DNA of 64,000 nt from Moniliophthora roreri. Lineage: Eukaryota > Basidiomycota > Agaricomycetes > Agaricales > Marasmiaceae. The position numbers were made by a program, and so were the translations under genes. The notes beneath the pieces are model-generated. The model was not told where the DNA came from. It made no database searches and saw only the letters and a program-made list of their open reading frames with translations. The stretch covers positions 620,001 through 684,000 of the forward strand of contig LATX02000182.1 in the NCBI GenBank assembly GCA_001466705.2. Reading direction: 5' to 3'. Below, one piece after another: positions 22,028-34,817 of the stretch; the stretch's first letter is position 1; each line of letters opens with the position of its first letter.

Positions 22028-23139
22028 GGTAATTACTGCTCGCTAGGCAGGTTCAAGAGAAAAGGCGAGCTTTCTGAAGCCTGTGAAGGGGTTGACCGTT
22101 TGACGTTGAACGTCTGTCTCGCTAAATGTCATAATGCTACGTGATGAAGAAATTTTATCAAATGACAAAGCTTCCGATTAGAGTATAATGAACAGGCCGT
22201 GCACCGGCGAGGCAGGCCTTGGATCAACTCGAAGTCTATCCATTCCTCTGCTGAGTTGACAGCGTGTTGCAGCCGCCGTCAGTAAAGCCGTAGTTTTGGT
22301 GGTAGTAGGAGAAAGAAGTCCAAGTCATACATAAAACTCGGTTTTCGACACAATTTCTCACGTGTATCTACTGATCCAACTCGAAGGTATTGCGGGCTTG
22401 GTTTTCATACCGGCTCAAAATTATATGAAATCACCAATGCATACACTTGAGTGTCTAATTGGTACGGGGGACGCCGCTCCTACACTGGTTCTCTGGACCT
22501 CTAGACTAGGACTCGGACTGGACCTGGTGAATTGGGCGGTTCGTGAACCAGTTCTGTGAGCCCTCAGGCCTCTGGCACTGCGGACCCACTCCCAAAATGC
22601 CGAGTATCAAGCCCTAAAAGTTACCAGTCCCAGTTTCATTTTGTGGGTCCCCGTGTAGTATGTCGCACGAAATGCATGTTCCTGGTCGGAGATCCCGCAG
22701 TATCCCTGCTCTGTTCCACCCTGTCTCCATGTGGTTAGTACCTCTGCGTAAAGTTATGCATACGAAAACACATACCCTTACATCACTCGTGGGTTCACAT
22801 GTAACCTCTGACATGGACAGCTTGTTTTGTGGCATCCTATCTTGACAGTATCATATATATTGATTGCTAATCGCGTTCCTTAAAGTAATCGGTGAGTTCT
22901 TCAGTATGTGGAAACCTGTGCTCTTCACCTTGTGTGTGTGGGTCCATATGTAAACTAACAAGTGGTTCGCTGACGCCCTTCTTCGTGCTTTTCCCGAGAG
23001 AATGGCCTTCGGATACCAATACCGACCTCTCAAATCCCTCTAGTACCTTAAACTGGGAGGCATCTCCTTGTTTTTACGCTTGCCTTCTATCAACATGACG
23101 CCCCCGACGGAGCTGGACTCTGGTTCTAGTTAGGGTTCG
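22028..23139. other. Intergenic, no gene recognised
   Basis: About 1.1 kb lie between the epoxide hydrolase start and the second esterase relic. Short open frames on the plus strand lack splice-consistent extensions or family motifs. Confidence 0.4.
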
Positions 23140-24182
23140 ACGCTTCGGCATGATGATCGAGATTAGCCCGCCCAACGAAGAGCTTATCGATGTTAATGTT
23201 TGGGTTGGGACCCGCCGTGGCAATCTGCTCGTCGGCGACATCCGCTATTATTGGCAAACGATTTCCGGCCTGCAAGAGTCGGTGCTTCCTAGTATGACGT
23301 CAGAATGCTTGCGGGGCAGTTAGACTGAGGGCAACTCCAGGAGAGAATGTTTTCTACTTCTTTCACGGCAAGTGGATTTTTATTCTTAGTGCCATGTACT
23401 CTGACATAATTCTCCTGCAGGTAGTAACTTCGTGGTCAGTATCTGATCCTTTCACTTTCTCAGCAGGCCGGAGTACTCACCCTTCATAGATGGGGAACGC
23501 TTCGCCATCGTTCATGGTGACCGCGGCTATTGCTGAAAGGCTTGTAATAAGCGTCACACGCGTCCCAAGGCTCTTTGGCTTAGAATACCGCCTTGCAACA
23601 TCTGCTCCTCTTCCTGTTGCCAATCCATTCCCAGCAGCACTACTCGGTGTTCTGGCCGGTGACTACTGCCCCATTTACGAGCTCCATTTTGCACCAGAGA
23701 ACATCATCGTAGTCGGAGATTCAGGTGGCGGGATACTCGCATATCAGCTTGCGCGGTACTGTACCTCCTTCGGGGTAAGTCATCCAAAGGCTGGGTTGCC
23801 GACACCTGATGCCCTATTGCTGTTCTCTCCTTTTCTGGACTCAGCTCTACGGTTCATGCCAGGATCTGGTACGGTTACTGACCAGCACTCGGATTATGTG
23901 TGTTCGCGGTGTGAAATCCTGGCACTCTGTATTGTCGTTGTTGGGGAAGCCTCCTGAGATTTCTCAGATGGTATGATATAGCAGGAGAAGCTGAGCTGAC
24001 TCGTGATGCTACGAGATTGTTGTATGAGCGGATGGTAAGGGGAGATGGACAAGGTGAGAGTTGTATATTTGGGGGCTGCTGATACTCCTCATGACCATAT
24101 CTCTGCGATGTTTTAGGAGCCCGAAAGAACAACTACGTTGAAGAAGATGATTCAGTGGGTTGTTGCTAGACTGGCTTTGTAG
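23140..24182 (+). pseudogene. Decayed HSL-type esterase copy 2
   Basis: Fragments follow the esterase order: NLLVGDIRYYW, a stop-interrupted linker, ECFLLL/FYFFHG, then NFV after an intron that starts GCAAGT. A well-kept core comes next: MGNASPSFMVTAAIAERL, RLFGLEYRLATSAPLP, ENIIVVGDSGGGILAYQLARYC and LDSALRFMPGSGTVTDQHSDY. After ALSLLGKPPEISQ a block of about 40-60 residues (the LSPGS region) is deleted. IAGEAELTRDATRLLYERM follows, then a frameshift, then ADTPHDHISAMF with TAG where the intact gene has the Trp of LWEPER. It still encodes the nucleophile GDSGGG and the final His, but cannot give a full protein. Confidence 0.8.
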
Positions 24183-24985
24183 ATAAATTTGGACCCTTGA
24201 AGACACTCATGGGAAAGGACAATAATGTAGGGACTTTTTCCTAATTCATACTTACGCCATATCCTTGAGTCCTTCTGCAGTGATATTTGGCCACAAACTT
24301 GAGCAGTATGCCGTCGATCGAGGGACCTTTGGTTCCCCGCTGTCTGAGGGGCATCTTGGTATATACACCGCTGCGCCAAGCTCAGAAGCCACCTTGACGG
24401 AGGAAAATATAACACTAAGATAGATGGCAACGCTAGAATGAGGAGTGAGGTGAAATTGGGGAGCGTACTTTCAGGGAAAGCTATCAGCCAATGATTCGTT
24501 TCCGCGGGTTGATCCGAGGCTACGCGTAAAGATTGGAGGACCCACCTTTGAGGCCGTTGGTTGCAGGAATGTTTACGTCCACCACGACCGTAAGTTGAGT
24601 AAACCGATGTCAGAAATTTGCAGAAAAGGTGTGGATGTCATACGGTGAATGTTCAAGTAGCTTTTTTGCCCACGTTTTACTTCATCGAGAATGAAGATAG
24701 CCATTCACTTAGGGACGTTCAAGGGAAGAGATAGTTTGGAGATAGGATTCGCGGTCCGACTCATGCTCCGATAAATATTCATGTACAAATGTGTTCCTTG
24801 TCCAACAACCATGTCAACCGCCTTAAATCAGGGCTCAAAATCCGCAATGCCATTCGGCCGCTATTTAGTAAAGATACGGAGTAAACGGAGATGTTTACAG
24901 GGTATCACTAGGTGAGCGGTACTTAATCCGAATATAAACTGCCAGCTCACAAAACTCCCAGAACCAACTACCGGCTGTATCTGCA
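24183..24985. other. Intergenic with one unassigned coding-like minus-strand patch
   Basis: About 800 bp. On the minus strand around 24260-24400 a frame reads VASELGAAVYIPRCPSDSG and then LWPNITAEGLKDMA. This looks protein-like, but I could not extend it into a gene; it may be a relic. A TATA-like ATAAATATTC lies near 24771 and GAATATAAACTG near 24930, about 55 bp before the F-box ATG. Confidence 0.3.
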
Positions 24986-26726
24986 ATGGCTTTAGATGTG
25001 AAAGCGCGAAAGCGACTCGTACCAGCTTATCCCAAAAAGTCCAGGGCTCTAAGGGTACCCTTTGACATCTTAGTCTGCATATTTCAAGTGCTGGAGGAGG
25101 ACAAGCGAACACTTGCAAGTTGTGCACTGGTGAATTGGGATGCCAACCAAGCCGCAACTACACTTCTTTATCGCTCCATCGTGTTTGAGCCGCCATATTG
25201 GTACGGGTATCGGCAGAACGACCTCGAGGAAAAAGTGAGTTGTCAATTTCTCGATTCACTTTAATGCGGCTCACACACGCATCGTTAGGACAGTCCCCTC
25301 CTGCAGTCCGCATGCTTACCTCGGAACGCGCGTCATGTCTGGCATTTTGAGGTCAAAGGTGACTGATTCTGAGAATTTTACTTAAGTTTCACTGATAGGT
25401 TACATGGTGCTCAGGTTATCTGTCGCTGCGTTCATCGTCCTCCAAGAATCGCAGTGTTCTGTCTCAGATTCTATCCCGGGCAGTCAAATTCTTCCCTAAC
25501 CTTCAATCAGTCGCGTTGCTTCCGTCATCATATTATACAGAGATCTTTAAAGGAGTATTGGAGGTTTTGAGTGAGCACTCCAAACTGCGAGAGCTTTCTC
25601 TGGATGGGTCTTCCATCAATGATGGCAATCTAGCAGCTCTGATGAAAATAGGCGGACTGAGAGCATTGACTATTAGAGACCCACCCCCAGCAGTTGTGGA
25701 ATTGTTCTCTGAAGGCTGGTTGGAACGTTCTTCAGGGTCTATTACCAAGTTGCATCTGGAGGTAAGAATTGTGCGCATTCCAATGGGTACATGAAACTAA
25801 GGGTCTTCCAGGGAATATGCACAGCAATTCCTTCACATGTTCTATGCGCGCAACTCGCTAATTTGAAGCACGTCCACACGCTTTCACTCGGTTATACAGG
25901 TGCACAGTCCGACTTATACCTGTTCCCCACCTTGGAACACATGCCTACCTTACGCTCTCTGTCCCTTCAATACGACGAGGTCCGTTGCACATGCAACCTT
26001 CCAGCGAGCGTTACTGATTTGGCCATCAGGAAAGCTATGGAATACCCGAGACTCACTATCAGCTCCATCTTGAGTCGTTGACTGTTCGCTACTTCGGACC
26101 CCAGACTCGAGCAGACAGTGACAACCTCTGCGATTGGATTCTCGCTATTATTTCGTCGTCTCCGCTAGAAGAGCTTCACTTGATTGACGACAATGGAGAA
26201 GCTATCAATTTCGACACCGGTGGAGAGGTGAAATTCCATCGCCTCGTGCAGCACCTTACAATGAGACATGCACTTACGCTTAAGGTTTTGCAAATACCAA
26301 ATGGCTACTTGGATGCGGACACCGTTAGGAACCTGTACGCAAAGTGTATCAGATTGGAAGAATTGGCTTTTGCCACGAGTTGGACCGTATTGGTCGGTAC
26401 ATTTTCGCTTCGCCAAAAATCATTGCTTCTCACTCCGATTCCGAACGTCAGTTGTCAGTTGCTCCTTCGACATATCATTTGCATGTGTTATCTGTCAACT
26501 TGCGTGTTGTCGACGAAGTCAACGATTTACCTTCTCTATCATCGTCCGAGGCAGCCGAGATCATGAAAAGGATGCCTAGCCTTCGTTCATTGGTTGTCAA
26601 CCAAAGCAAATGGAAGGTACAGTCATCTCACACATTCCAAAATTCTCACTCACATTTTCTTAGGGCTGGTGGATCAGAATGAATGACTCTGACCGTTTCG
26701 TACGAATTGCACAACGAATCTGCTGA
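24986..26726 (+). CDS. F-box/leucine-rich-repeat-type protein
   Basis: The ATG is at 24986 and the stop at 26724-26726. About seven exons join in phase, including an intron 25982-26030 that repairs an apparent frameshift and one beginning GTCGGT near 26395. The N-terminus ALRVPFDILVCIFQVLEEDKR and LASCALVNWDANQAATTLLYRSI is the F-box pattern of mushroom proteins. It is followed by leucine-rich segments (LRELSLDGSSINDGNLAALM, LRALTIRD, VHTLSLGYTG, LRSLSLQYDE, LEELHLIDDNG, LRSLVVNQSKW). F-box proteins recruit substrates to SCF ubiquitin ligases through Skp1; the target is unknown. The gene appears intact. Large, varied F-box families are common in Agaricomycetes. Confidence 0.75.
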
Positions 26727-28583
26727 CGCGGTCTACACGCCATCGTTGTAGACGACAAGGTTTAGCAGATAACTTGACCTTGAGCCCAGGTCAAGGAACA
26801 TATAACGAGTCTGCGAAAGGAACGGACGTAAGCAAGCGAAGTAGAGAGTATTGTGCGAATCATCATCAAAACCGTCGTAGAGCATGCCGAGCTACAGAAT
26901 GGAGGGAGCTAGTATATGGCTTTCGATGGTCCTGAAGTGTCCATCATTGTCTTTCCTCCGTACTCAAGCCTGGACCCAATGCCTTGGTTTTCCCTGTTCA
27001 TCATCGGGGGCGCTTCTCATCCCCTAGCATCATCCACATTCTTATCAAGAAACTCGACTAGCTTTGACCACAGTTCCGCATTTGATGCCCGCGAGCAGGG
27101 TTTTGGGCGGGAATGCATTTGTGCCGCCGGGCCGAGGAGATACGAGGCAGTTGATCGTCTCCGTGTCAATTGGTGGACCACCTGACCCCCTTATATCCCT
27201 GCCCTCTGGACTACTCAGCCCTCCCCGATGCTTGTCAAATAGCCATACAAACACGAAACCGATGCCTCCCCGACACCCGGTATCAGTACGGTGATCCCGT
27301 GTCCAACTATCACAGTTCGAAAAGCTATGCAATCCGGAGTTCCTGGCTCGGAGGCCGAGTATAGTATGGACACCATTCTTCCATGCCTCGCGCCTCCGAC
27401 ATAACATCATAAATAGCATCATGAGCAACCCCAAGTTCCCATTTCTGTCAGGGCGCTTTCTTCCCGCGGAGGCTTTTTTTGTCAATAACTCCGAGGAGCG
27501 GTCGGATGGCATCCTCACACGAAGCGTGCTGAAGTCGTTGTACGCCATATCGGGTGAAGAGGGACTCCATACAAGGCTGGCTAGGAACACATTCCCGAGA
27601 ATCGGTTCAGACGCCACACGGACTGCGGGTTTCCATCCTTTGTAGCGGATACTCTGAGTGCTTCGCAAAGGTACCCTCAGTTTCTCTCCGTTGGCAGAAA
27701 CACTGGCACGATGAACTCGTTCGTCGCCGTTGATTCATCAGATCTCACTGATGGTGTGTGCAATGTGCGTAACCTACTGGAGAGCAGCAACCTTCCGTGC
27801 TTCATGTGGCAAGCCGTAGTGAACATGACGCCAGATGCATGATTGGGTGTGTTCCAAAATGCGACGAAAGCTGCCGGGAAGTTGAATGAGGTACAAAATT
27901 CCGGAAATTTGACCTGTGCGCAGCAGGCAAAGTTTGACAAGAACTGGTTCGAGAAGTTCCCCGGCTATAACAGGTCGTTCAGGGACCGACTCGTGACTGA
28001 GGTTCGTCCGCTATAACTTGTGTTGTTCTGATATTTTGGAGTCGTTCCTGTACTTGCCACCGTTCATTCTCCGATGGCGTGTATTGTCATTCTTAAATGT
28101 TACTACTTGTTTGTTTTGAGACTTCGGCAATTGGGGCTGATCAACGCCTTGAGACATTACACGGCGAGCCTGTCAAGCGTGTAGAGTGAATGCAGCCGCA
28201 GACCATCGAAGAGGGGGAGGATCAGCGATTCCGTCGGCTTTGGGAAGTATTTGGCAGATTACATGCGCCGAACGCTGGCCAAACGACTGAGCTCGTCAAA
28301 TTGGGTATTGAGGTGACATTGGATACAACGATGAACACTCGTTTTGGTCTATCCCCACAAGCCCGATGGCACCGCGCTGTTTGTGAGTTACATGTCGACC
28401 ATTCGAGTTGTTCTGGAAGCTATATCTTTCCGGTTTGACACGTCTGATTACTATACATAGACAAGTTACAAATAAAATACACTACCTACGAAAAGTATAG
28501 TAGTTCTTGTTCGTGGGGTTTTAGCGGGATGAGATACATAATGTCAGGAGCTAATAATGTTGCTAATGTTGGTAAAACAAACG
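26727..28583. pseudogene. Degenerate region with peroxidase-like and unassigned coding relics
   Basis: Plus-strand patches look like remains of coding sequence broken by frameshifts and stops. SFDHSSAFDAREQ near 27057 and, one frame over, NAFVPPGRGDTR near 27115 resemble the region before the heme-Cys motif of peroxidase family 2 (heme-thiolate haloperoxidases). YPCPLDYSALPDA follows at about 27190. Further on, FLSVGRNTGTMNSFVAVD, LLESSNLPCFMWQAVVNMTPDA and QAKFDKNWFEKFPGYNRSF (27680-27980) also read as protein, with a stop in between; I cannot name that part. The strand of the relics is plus. The peroxidase assignment rests on short motifs only. Confidence 0.35.
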
Positions 28584-30884
28584 CTAAAAGTCCATTTCCG
28601 CAAAGGATTGCTCAATCATACGACCGATCTTCTCTGACCGCGGTTTCATACTACAAGTGAACTGTTTCGGGTGCCTAGAGAAATTAATCAGGCAAAGGAA
28701 TTCAGCGGCATGACTAGTCCACGCTCACCTAACAAAACCACTCTCAAACGCGACTTCAGGGGTAATTTCTCTGCCCATATCGTCCTTTGACTTTGCGATG
28801 TGCATAGTGGCCACCATCCTCGCAATCGAAAGCCAGACTCCAGCGTCGGCGAAGTGTCTCCCAGGGCATTTCCTGCGTATTTGGCTCGTGAGACCGAGAC
28901 AACATCAGAAAGCTGTGAACGACTCACCGACGTCCAAAGCCAAATACAACCTCAATGGGATTTACATGGTAAACAGATCCCGTGTGACGGTTAGGATTGA
29001 AAACCTCTGGCTCTGGACAGCTCTTTAAAATGGCGTAGATGTTGACAATTACCGTGCTGCCGCGCGGTAGATGATAGGTACCGTTTGGAGTACTATAAAT
29101 ATCGTCCTCCATAAGCCTATGTGGGATGCCGAGTGGCACTGGTGGATTGTTATGACACATCTACCAAGAAGAAAAGAAGCCCAGACCTGGCGGATTCCAT
29201 CTGTATTGAATGACACATGAACAATGAGCATATGCCAAGGAGAAAAGAAGTCCAAACTTGCCTCAAAGTCTCTTTAATGACGGATTCAAGATAGGGAAGG
29301 GAGTCACGGTCTTCGGACGTTGGAAGCCTATCAACTCCAATGATTCTGTCCATTTCTTCCTGTGCCTTCTTGAATACCTCTTGATGGAGGACCATCGCGA
29401 GCACAAAGGAGGAAAGCACGCAGATCGTCTGAAAAAGCTATGAGACTTGGGAAATTTTATGGGCCGAGTGCAATTACCGTGTCTTCAGCAGCTGTACCAA
29501 ATAAATGAGTACAACTATGACGTTGAGGTATGAGATTGACGAACCCGCAAACATTGTTCCAGCAACACCCTTGATGTCCTGTTCGTCCTCATGGGTGACC
29601 GGTATCGCCCCCGAACGACTGTACCTTTCCAGAAGTCTCGAAGTGAGGCACGGTGACACAGTACCAGATCCCTAAGCCGTACAATTAGTTCACATTCGCA
29701 GTTTCGGCTTCCGTGCATACCATTTCTTTTTTGACCATTTCATAGGGTACATTCATCATCTTGTCCACCGCTTCTTTGACCACTTCAGCGTTCCGCTTAA
29801 AACCAGATAAGGGAGCCCAAGTAGGAATATGCCTGCAAATGATTCTGTTCAGCTTGCTGTTACAGCAAGTTCGAGGCAGAATTTGTACCTTAAGAATGGA
29901 AAAAAATCCACCAGTGTAGCAGCAGGGGTACCCGACTGAACTGTCAAAGTCCCCGCTCGCTCCGCTATACATTATTCTCGTCAAATTATCGATCCATCAG
30001 GTAAAACCATCGACTAACCTAGTTGGACGTATACATCGTCAACCGACTTTACATCTGCGCCATAGGTAACTTTTAGAATGGTAGCCGCCGCGAATCTAAC
30101 CCGGATGAGGAACGAACTAAGCTTGTAATATCGACCCCTTACCTTCGAATGTGCTGAATGAAATTTTCAGGAGTTTGAATTAATCCATGAACCAATGTAA
30201 GGGTTTCTCTTTCTTGGATGGGTTTCAGACAGTGCGACGCTTGTTGGTTAAACGTCTGATGTATGAAGCGACGGTGTTTACGAAATCGGGGGCCGCTTGT
30301 AGAATGTTAGCTCGGACCACAGTGCAAACAGTTAAATTTTGGCGTACTATCGCATATGAGTCGAGGCGTTTTGCCATCCCATCCTGTGAATCTCATTAGA
30401 TAGCTCCTGGTCACAATGGAGGAAATCGCATACAATTCAGAAAAGAGCACAAATCGGGGCCTGTCTGAATATATGGCACTCCGTTTCTCAAGCAACTCTT
30501 GAGCTGTTTCAAAAGTGCTCAGTACCACCATTGGCTGGCTGAAGATACGGAGGAATATGACATCTCCTGCGTATCAAGGGTTGAGGTGATGCTTGCCAGG
30601 GTGGATATGAATTGCGTACCATAAATGTCGAACCAATCCCTGAAAATCTCTTCGGGATTGATGGTAGGTATTTGAAGTAAATTACTGCGCCAATAATAGG
30701 TGAGCAATCAGGAAGCATGATGAAAAGGGCAATCATACCCAATCAGGGGAAAGGGCTTCGGTCCAGGAGGATGCTGCGACCGCAGAGCGAATGCTTTACG
30801 ATGCAATAAAAATACAAAAGGGAAGAATACGAGGGCACAGGCAAAGGCTGTTGGGACAGATAGTGTGAAACCTAGAGGAGACAT
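28584..30884 (-). CDS. Cytochrome P450 monooxygenase
   Basis: The ATG is at 30884-30882 and the stop at 28586-28584, with many exons and roughly 500 residues. It has an N-terminal membrane anchor (SVPTAFACALVFFPFVFLL) then a proline hinge PPGPKPFPLIGN. The I-helix region is VAGTMFAGSSEDT, the K-helix is SVIKETLRWNPPVPLGIPH (ExxR), the PERF-like part is PEPEVFNPNRH, and the heme loop FGFGRRKCPGRHFAD holds the Cys ligand. The overall style matches fungal O-methylsterigmatocystin-oxidoreductase-like P450s that hydroxylate secondary metabolites in the ER. Two adjoining introns around RWNPP arose from a duplicated segment (29139-29257), and one of them has a GC donor. The substrate is unknown. No lesion was seen, but some 5' junctions (29.9-30.7 kb) were not fully resolved. 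Confidence 0.85.
29139..29257 (-). repeat. Imperfect tandem duplication forming two neighbouring introns
   Basis: Two adjoining copies, 29139-29186 and 29187-29257, share CTGG(T/C)GGATT, ATGACACAT, CCAAG(A/G)AGAAAAGAAG and (C/T)CCA(G/A)AC. On the coding strand each copy begins G(T/C)TTGGRCTTCTTTT-like and ends AATCC(G/A)CCAG. The longer copy holds the GC-AG intron plus the 14-nt RWNPP exon, and the shorter copy reads as a GT-AG intron ending at the same CCAG. Confidence 0.75.
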
Positions 30885-33800
30885 AGGACTGGATAACAAG
30901 GGGGGACAGGGGACAAGAGACAACTTTTGGGACTCATTATATACCAGAAGACTTTAGTCCGTTTAATGCGAAACTAAGGCCACGCTGTGCGGCTTTCAGG
31001 TTCAACATCCGATCAGGATCATTTGCGAAAATTTGCGAAAGACCGGGTACAAAAGAGGCTAGGACACAAACAGAGGATGTAGAAGCCAACGGCCACAAAA
31101 ATGACAGCGATCATAGCTGCCCTAAAATTGGGGCTAGCTTCCCGCAGACCATTCACGTGTCATTAACGCTCGAGCGCTGTCAGAGCATCAGTACTGGACC
31201 GGATTCCTTGGAAGAAATGAACCGTTCTGGCTTGTGACCATGAAGTTGTTCGTGTGTCGAGATGCGAACCTAATGACCATAAGCGTGACGTACCGTTATC
31301 TTTGATATAACTTAATTTATTGATGTTCTGCGTGCTATCTAGAGCCTGAGGGAACAAAGTGAGCCGGGCAAACCGCTGGATAATCGGCAGACTTACATAA
31401 GTTTCTATTGTTCCAATTTAAAGGATGTCATAGATAGAATTACTTCTGAATGTCAGGAAAGGAATAGTCAATGACGCGCAGAGGTCAAAGAAGGTGGGAA
31501 AACCTCCCGCGGGAAGACTGAAGAAGGAAAAGTCCGATCGCCATGGGCCCGCAGGAACAAGCTTCTGCCAAAATGTTGATACCGTCTTATAACTCGTGAA
31601 TTCATGGATTCGAAGTCTGAATCATGGGCTGGTGTCAATCACTGGAGCGCCATAGGAAGGGCCGACCCAAATCAGTTGAACTTTTACCGTCGAAAAAGGA
31701 ATATACACTGGTAAAGTAACTGAATGACCTGACCCATTTTCCTTTGTGACATTGGCAACTAATTGATCATGTCAACGGGAGTCTTGAATTACTGACCTAT
31801 TCCATAAGGACATGTCATTTCATATGGTCTTCTTAACAGGTGAGGCAAACGCCTGTACCTGGGAAGCAGTGAGGAAGGGTTAAACCGAAAGGATTAATAC
31901 AATGCTTCAGGTCTCGGTAGCGAGCTGATGGAAATCCGTGGTGAACTTGGCGACGTTTTGACACTACGACATCAGTTGGGAAATCAAAGTTTCGTGAATT
32001 CAAGGGCAAGAAATGAGATACTAGAAGGAAAGTCCCCCCACCTTAAGAAGATACGATTGAATATCATGGAAGATGGATTGAACTTTCAAACGAAGATGTT
32101 GTAGCTGCAATGTAGCTGAGCAGTGAGCGAGCTAAGAAATATTTATGCTTGTTTGTCATCAGAAGTCGTCGACTCGGAGAACCGGGCCAGTCGGCTACTG
32201 GTTTCTTCCTTCCCATCACCACGTCGCTGTACAACTCACGAACAATTCTGTCACTGTCTGACAGTATCGTTCAAGAGTAGGGCTGTCACGAACTCATGTA
32301 AAGAGTCCCATTCAGAAGCTCATGTGATTCAATCAAGAATAGAGCAAATCAGAAATCATCAAACCAGAATAGGGCAGACAAGGACACATGTGTCCGCCGG
32401 CGTCTCAAGGACGGATTCTCAGCGTTCTCAACCCGGGCCTACCAGTCAAGTGCGTTTGCCTCCACCTCGATAGCCGATAATGCTCCTGACAGATTGAATT
32501 AGCAAAGTAATTTGCCTTAAGACTTACCTCAAACTGCTCTTTTGGCCTCGGCATTGATGGCCTACCGATGATATGATTAAATTCCTGAGACTCTCTGGTT
32601 ATCTTCACCAATATGGAGAGGGCCTTGAACTTTCCAAGAGGTCAACAATAGTAGTTGCAAACTGCGAAAGGTTAAGACGACTCAAGTATAGACTCTAGAA
32701 GGTGAGGTCGTCAATAACGCGTATGGTCATACTCATTTCGCGCGATACGAATGTAACTACTCGAGACTTTCAATTTCTGATTTCCGTGGCGCTTTCTTTG
32801 ACATGGAACTCGCCAATTGCATCCGTATCGTCGCCTCTATCTTCTGGACATACGGAACAGAATCAGAAGCTATCCAACTAAGCGCAGAAAGAGTAATGTT
32901 GCTATTCCCGAGCTTATAACCGATAAGTCCCTGTCTCGAGAAATGTGACGCGGTCTATTCCTGACTCTTTCTTCCCAGAAGCCAGCAATTCCGACCGAGT
33001 CAGCGGAAATGAGCCGGATCCTTCAACAGGACTCCTCGATTGCTCCTCGCTGGAGTTGGAGTTGCGCCACACACATGTCAGCGACATGGCTTCGATTAAA
33101 CTCGGATATGCATCGCGCTAATGAATTCCGAATACCGATTGCTCAGGAATACACATGTTCAAGCGACCGGATCTAACCAAAGAAAGTAGTTCTGGGGTGC
33201 ACCTGATAGGCTTCGCGGCATTAACTGCTCAAAAGACAAAAAACATTGTTGATTGTCTAATTCTCCAGACTTCATATGGCATCGCCTCAGGGCCCAGCGT
33301 CTAGCACCTAACTCCCGCGAACATTTAGGTATGACTGGTGGCGTTTCTGTGGAAAGAGTTAAGGCATGGGCAAGCAGGCTGTTGGAATGTTGCATCTCAT
33401 CCTTGACTCGACCTTTTGAGCAGAGCCTAACCCAATGTTTTAAGCCCTAGAGGGGATAAACATCTTCAACTTGGACATACGCGGTTTACCTCGTGTTTTG
33501 AGCCGGCTATTCTGTCTTTGATAGAAGCTTCCCCAGTGGTCAAGACATTCAATAGGAGTATGGCATCTTACACCCAAGTAGGACCGAGTGCCGTTTCCTT
33601 CCTTCCTAAGCACTGAGGACGTCCAAGTGGTTCTGGGTCCACGGAATGGGACATTCTCCGAAACTTGACCTGTCATGCCTGTCTAATACTCCCGTCTTAG
33701 GAAAGTCATAAACTTTCTATGTCATGTCACTGGTGCGGTCGCAGCCCACAGAAATGTGTTCTCGGTCCTGCCAATCCTCATTCGCCTATTTCGACATATG

Positions 33801-34817
33801 GTACGCCACCCCAGACACAACTTACTGACTGAAGGCCGATTTGGACGCCCATCAAACGATAACTTATCTCGGGGCTAGACCAGGCCTTTCCATCTACCAA
33901 AAGAAACGACCACCTGCCACTCACTCCTGTGTCAAAGGAAGTCAGAGCTGCCGCGGAGGAAGAACGACTCCAATGTCCGGCGTTTTGGAAGAGCATGTCA
34001 ATACTGCAGCTCTCATGTCAACCACGAACTTGATCACGAACAGAGCTCTTTCTAGCTTCACCACCGGAGGGCAAGTATTGCCGCATCCGAACTCAGGTCG
34101 GCTACTCTAGCAGACAGTACTGGGCGGGCAAGCTAGTCTGAACGCGACTCACGTTACGCTTACCGAACTTGGTATAACCCCTCCCCTCCGACTCGGACTG
34201 GTCAGACGCCATTGCCATGCGACACAACTGTCTGCCTTCTTTTTCAAAAAAAAGCTAATAAATCAATAATCGTGACGTGACTTACGAGCTCTATCTTGAT
34301 ACTTCTCTGTTCTCTACGCTCGTTGGCAGAAAGGGCCTGAGGATCCTGATTATCTCCTGCCACTGGCAGCATAGCGTTCTGGCACAAATGTACCTTTCGT
34401 AAATATGTCATATCGGCAGCTGAGCGTCCCTCCTAGTGGAACCGACGATTCAATGCGGTTAAATAGTTGATTCGCATACAGGAACGGGTATCCTACGATG
34501 ACAAGTCGGATGCGTTACAAGCCTCGGCTACAGCTAGAATCACCTCATCGTGTTGACTACTTCCTCAAAAAATCCATCCGATGTCAAAGAATAGGTGGCT
34601 ACAATAGGGAATACTCTGAACGAACGTAAAATGATAATGTATGGAATGAAGAGACTAAGAAGATCGAGAATGAAGGGGTACGTAGCTTTTTGAACAGGGT
34701 ATAGCCTAAGTCTCCGCGTCTCACCAGCTACAGCACAAGGAGATCGAAGGGTACCTAGGTGTAGTAAGGACCCTAAGGCCTCTTGGAAACATACCCGTCA
34801 TGTTACCATCTCGCCAT
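30885..34817. other. Long region without a recognised gene
   Basis: Nearly 4 kb. Only short open frames occur, none with splice-supported extension or a family motif. No transposon ends, long terminal repeats or tandem repeats were recognised by eye. A run of A residues lies at about 34245-34252. Decayed mobile elements or non-coding transcripts cannot be excluded. Confidence 0.45.

Noticed and set aside
27045..27668. Minus-strand open frame of 207 codons
   Set aside because: It lies opposite the peroxidase-like relic, has no domain features and no splice support; most likely a chance frame.
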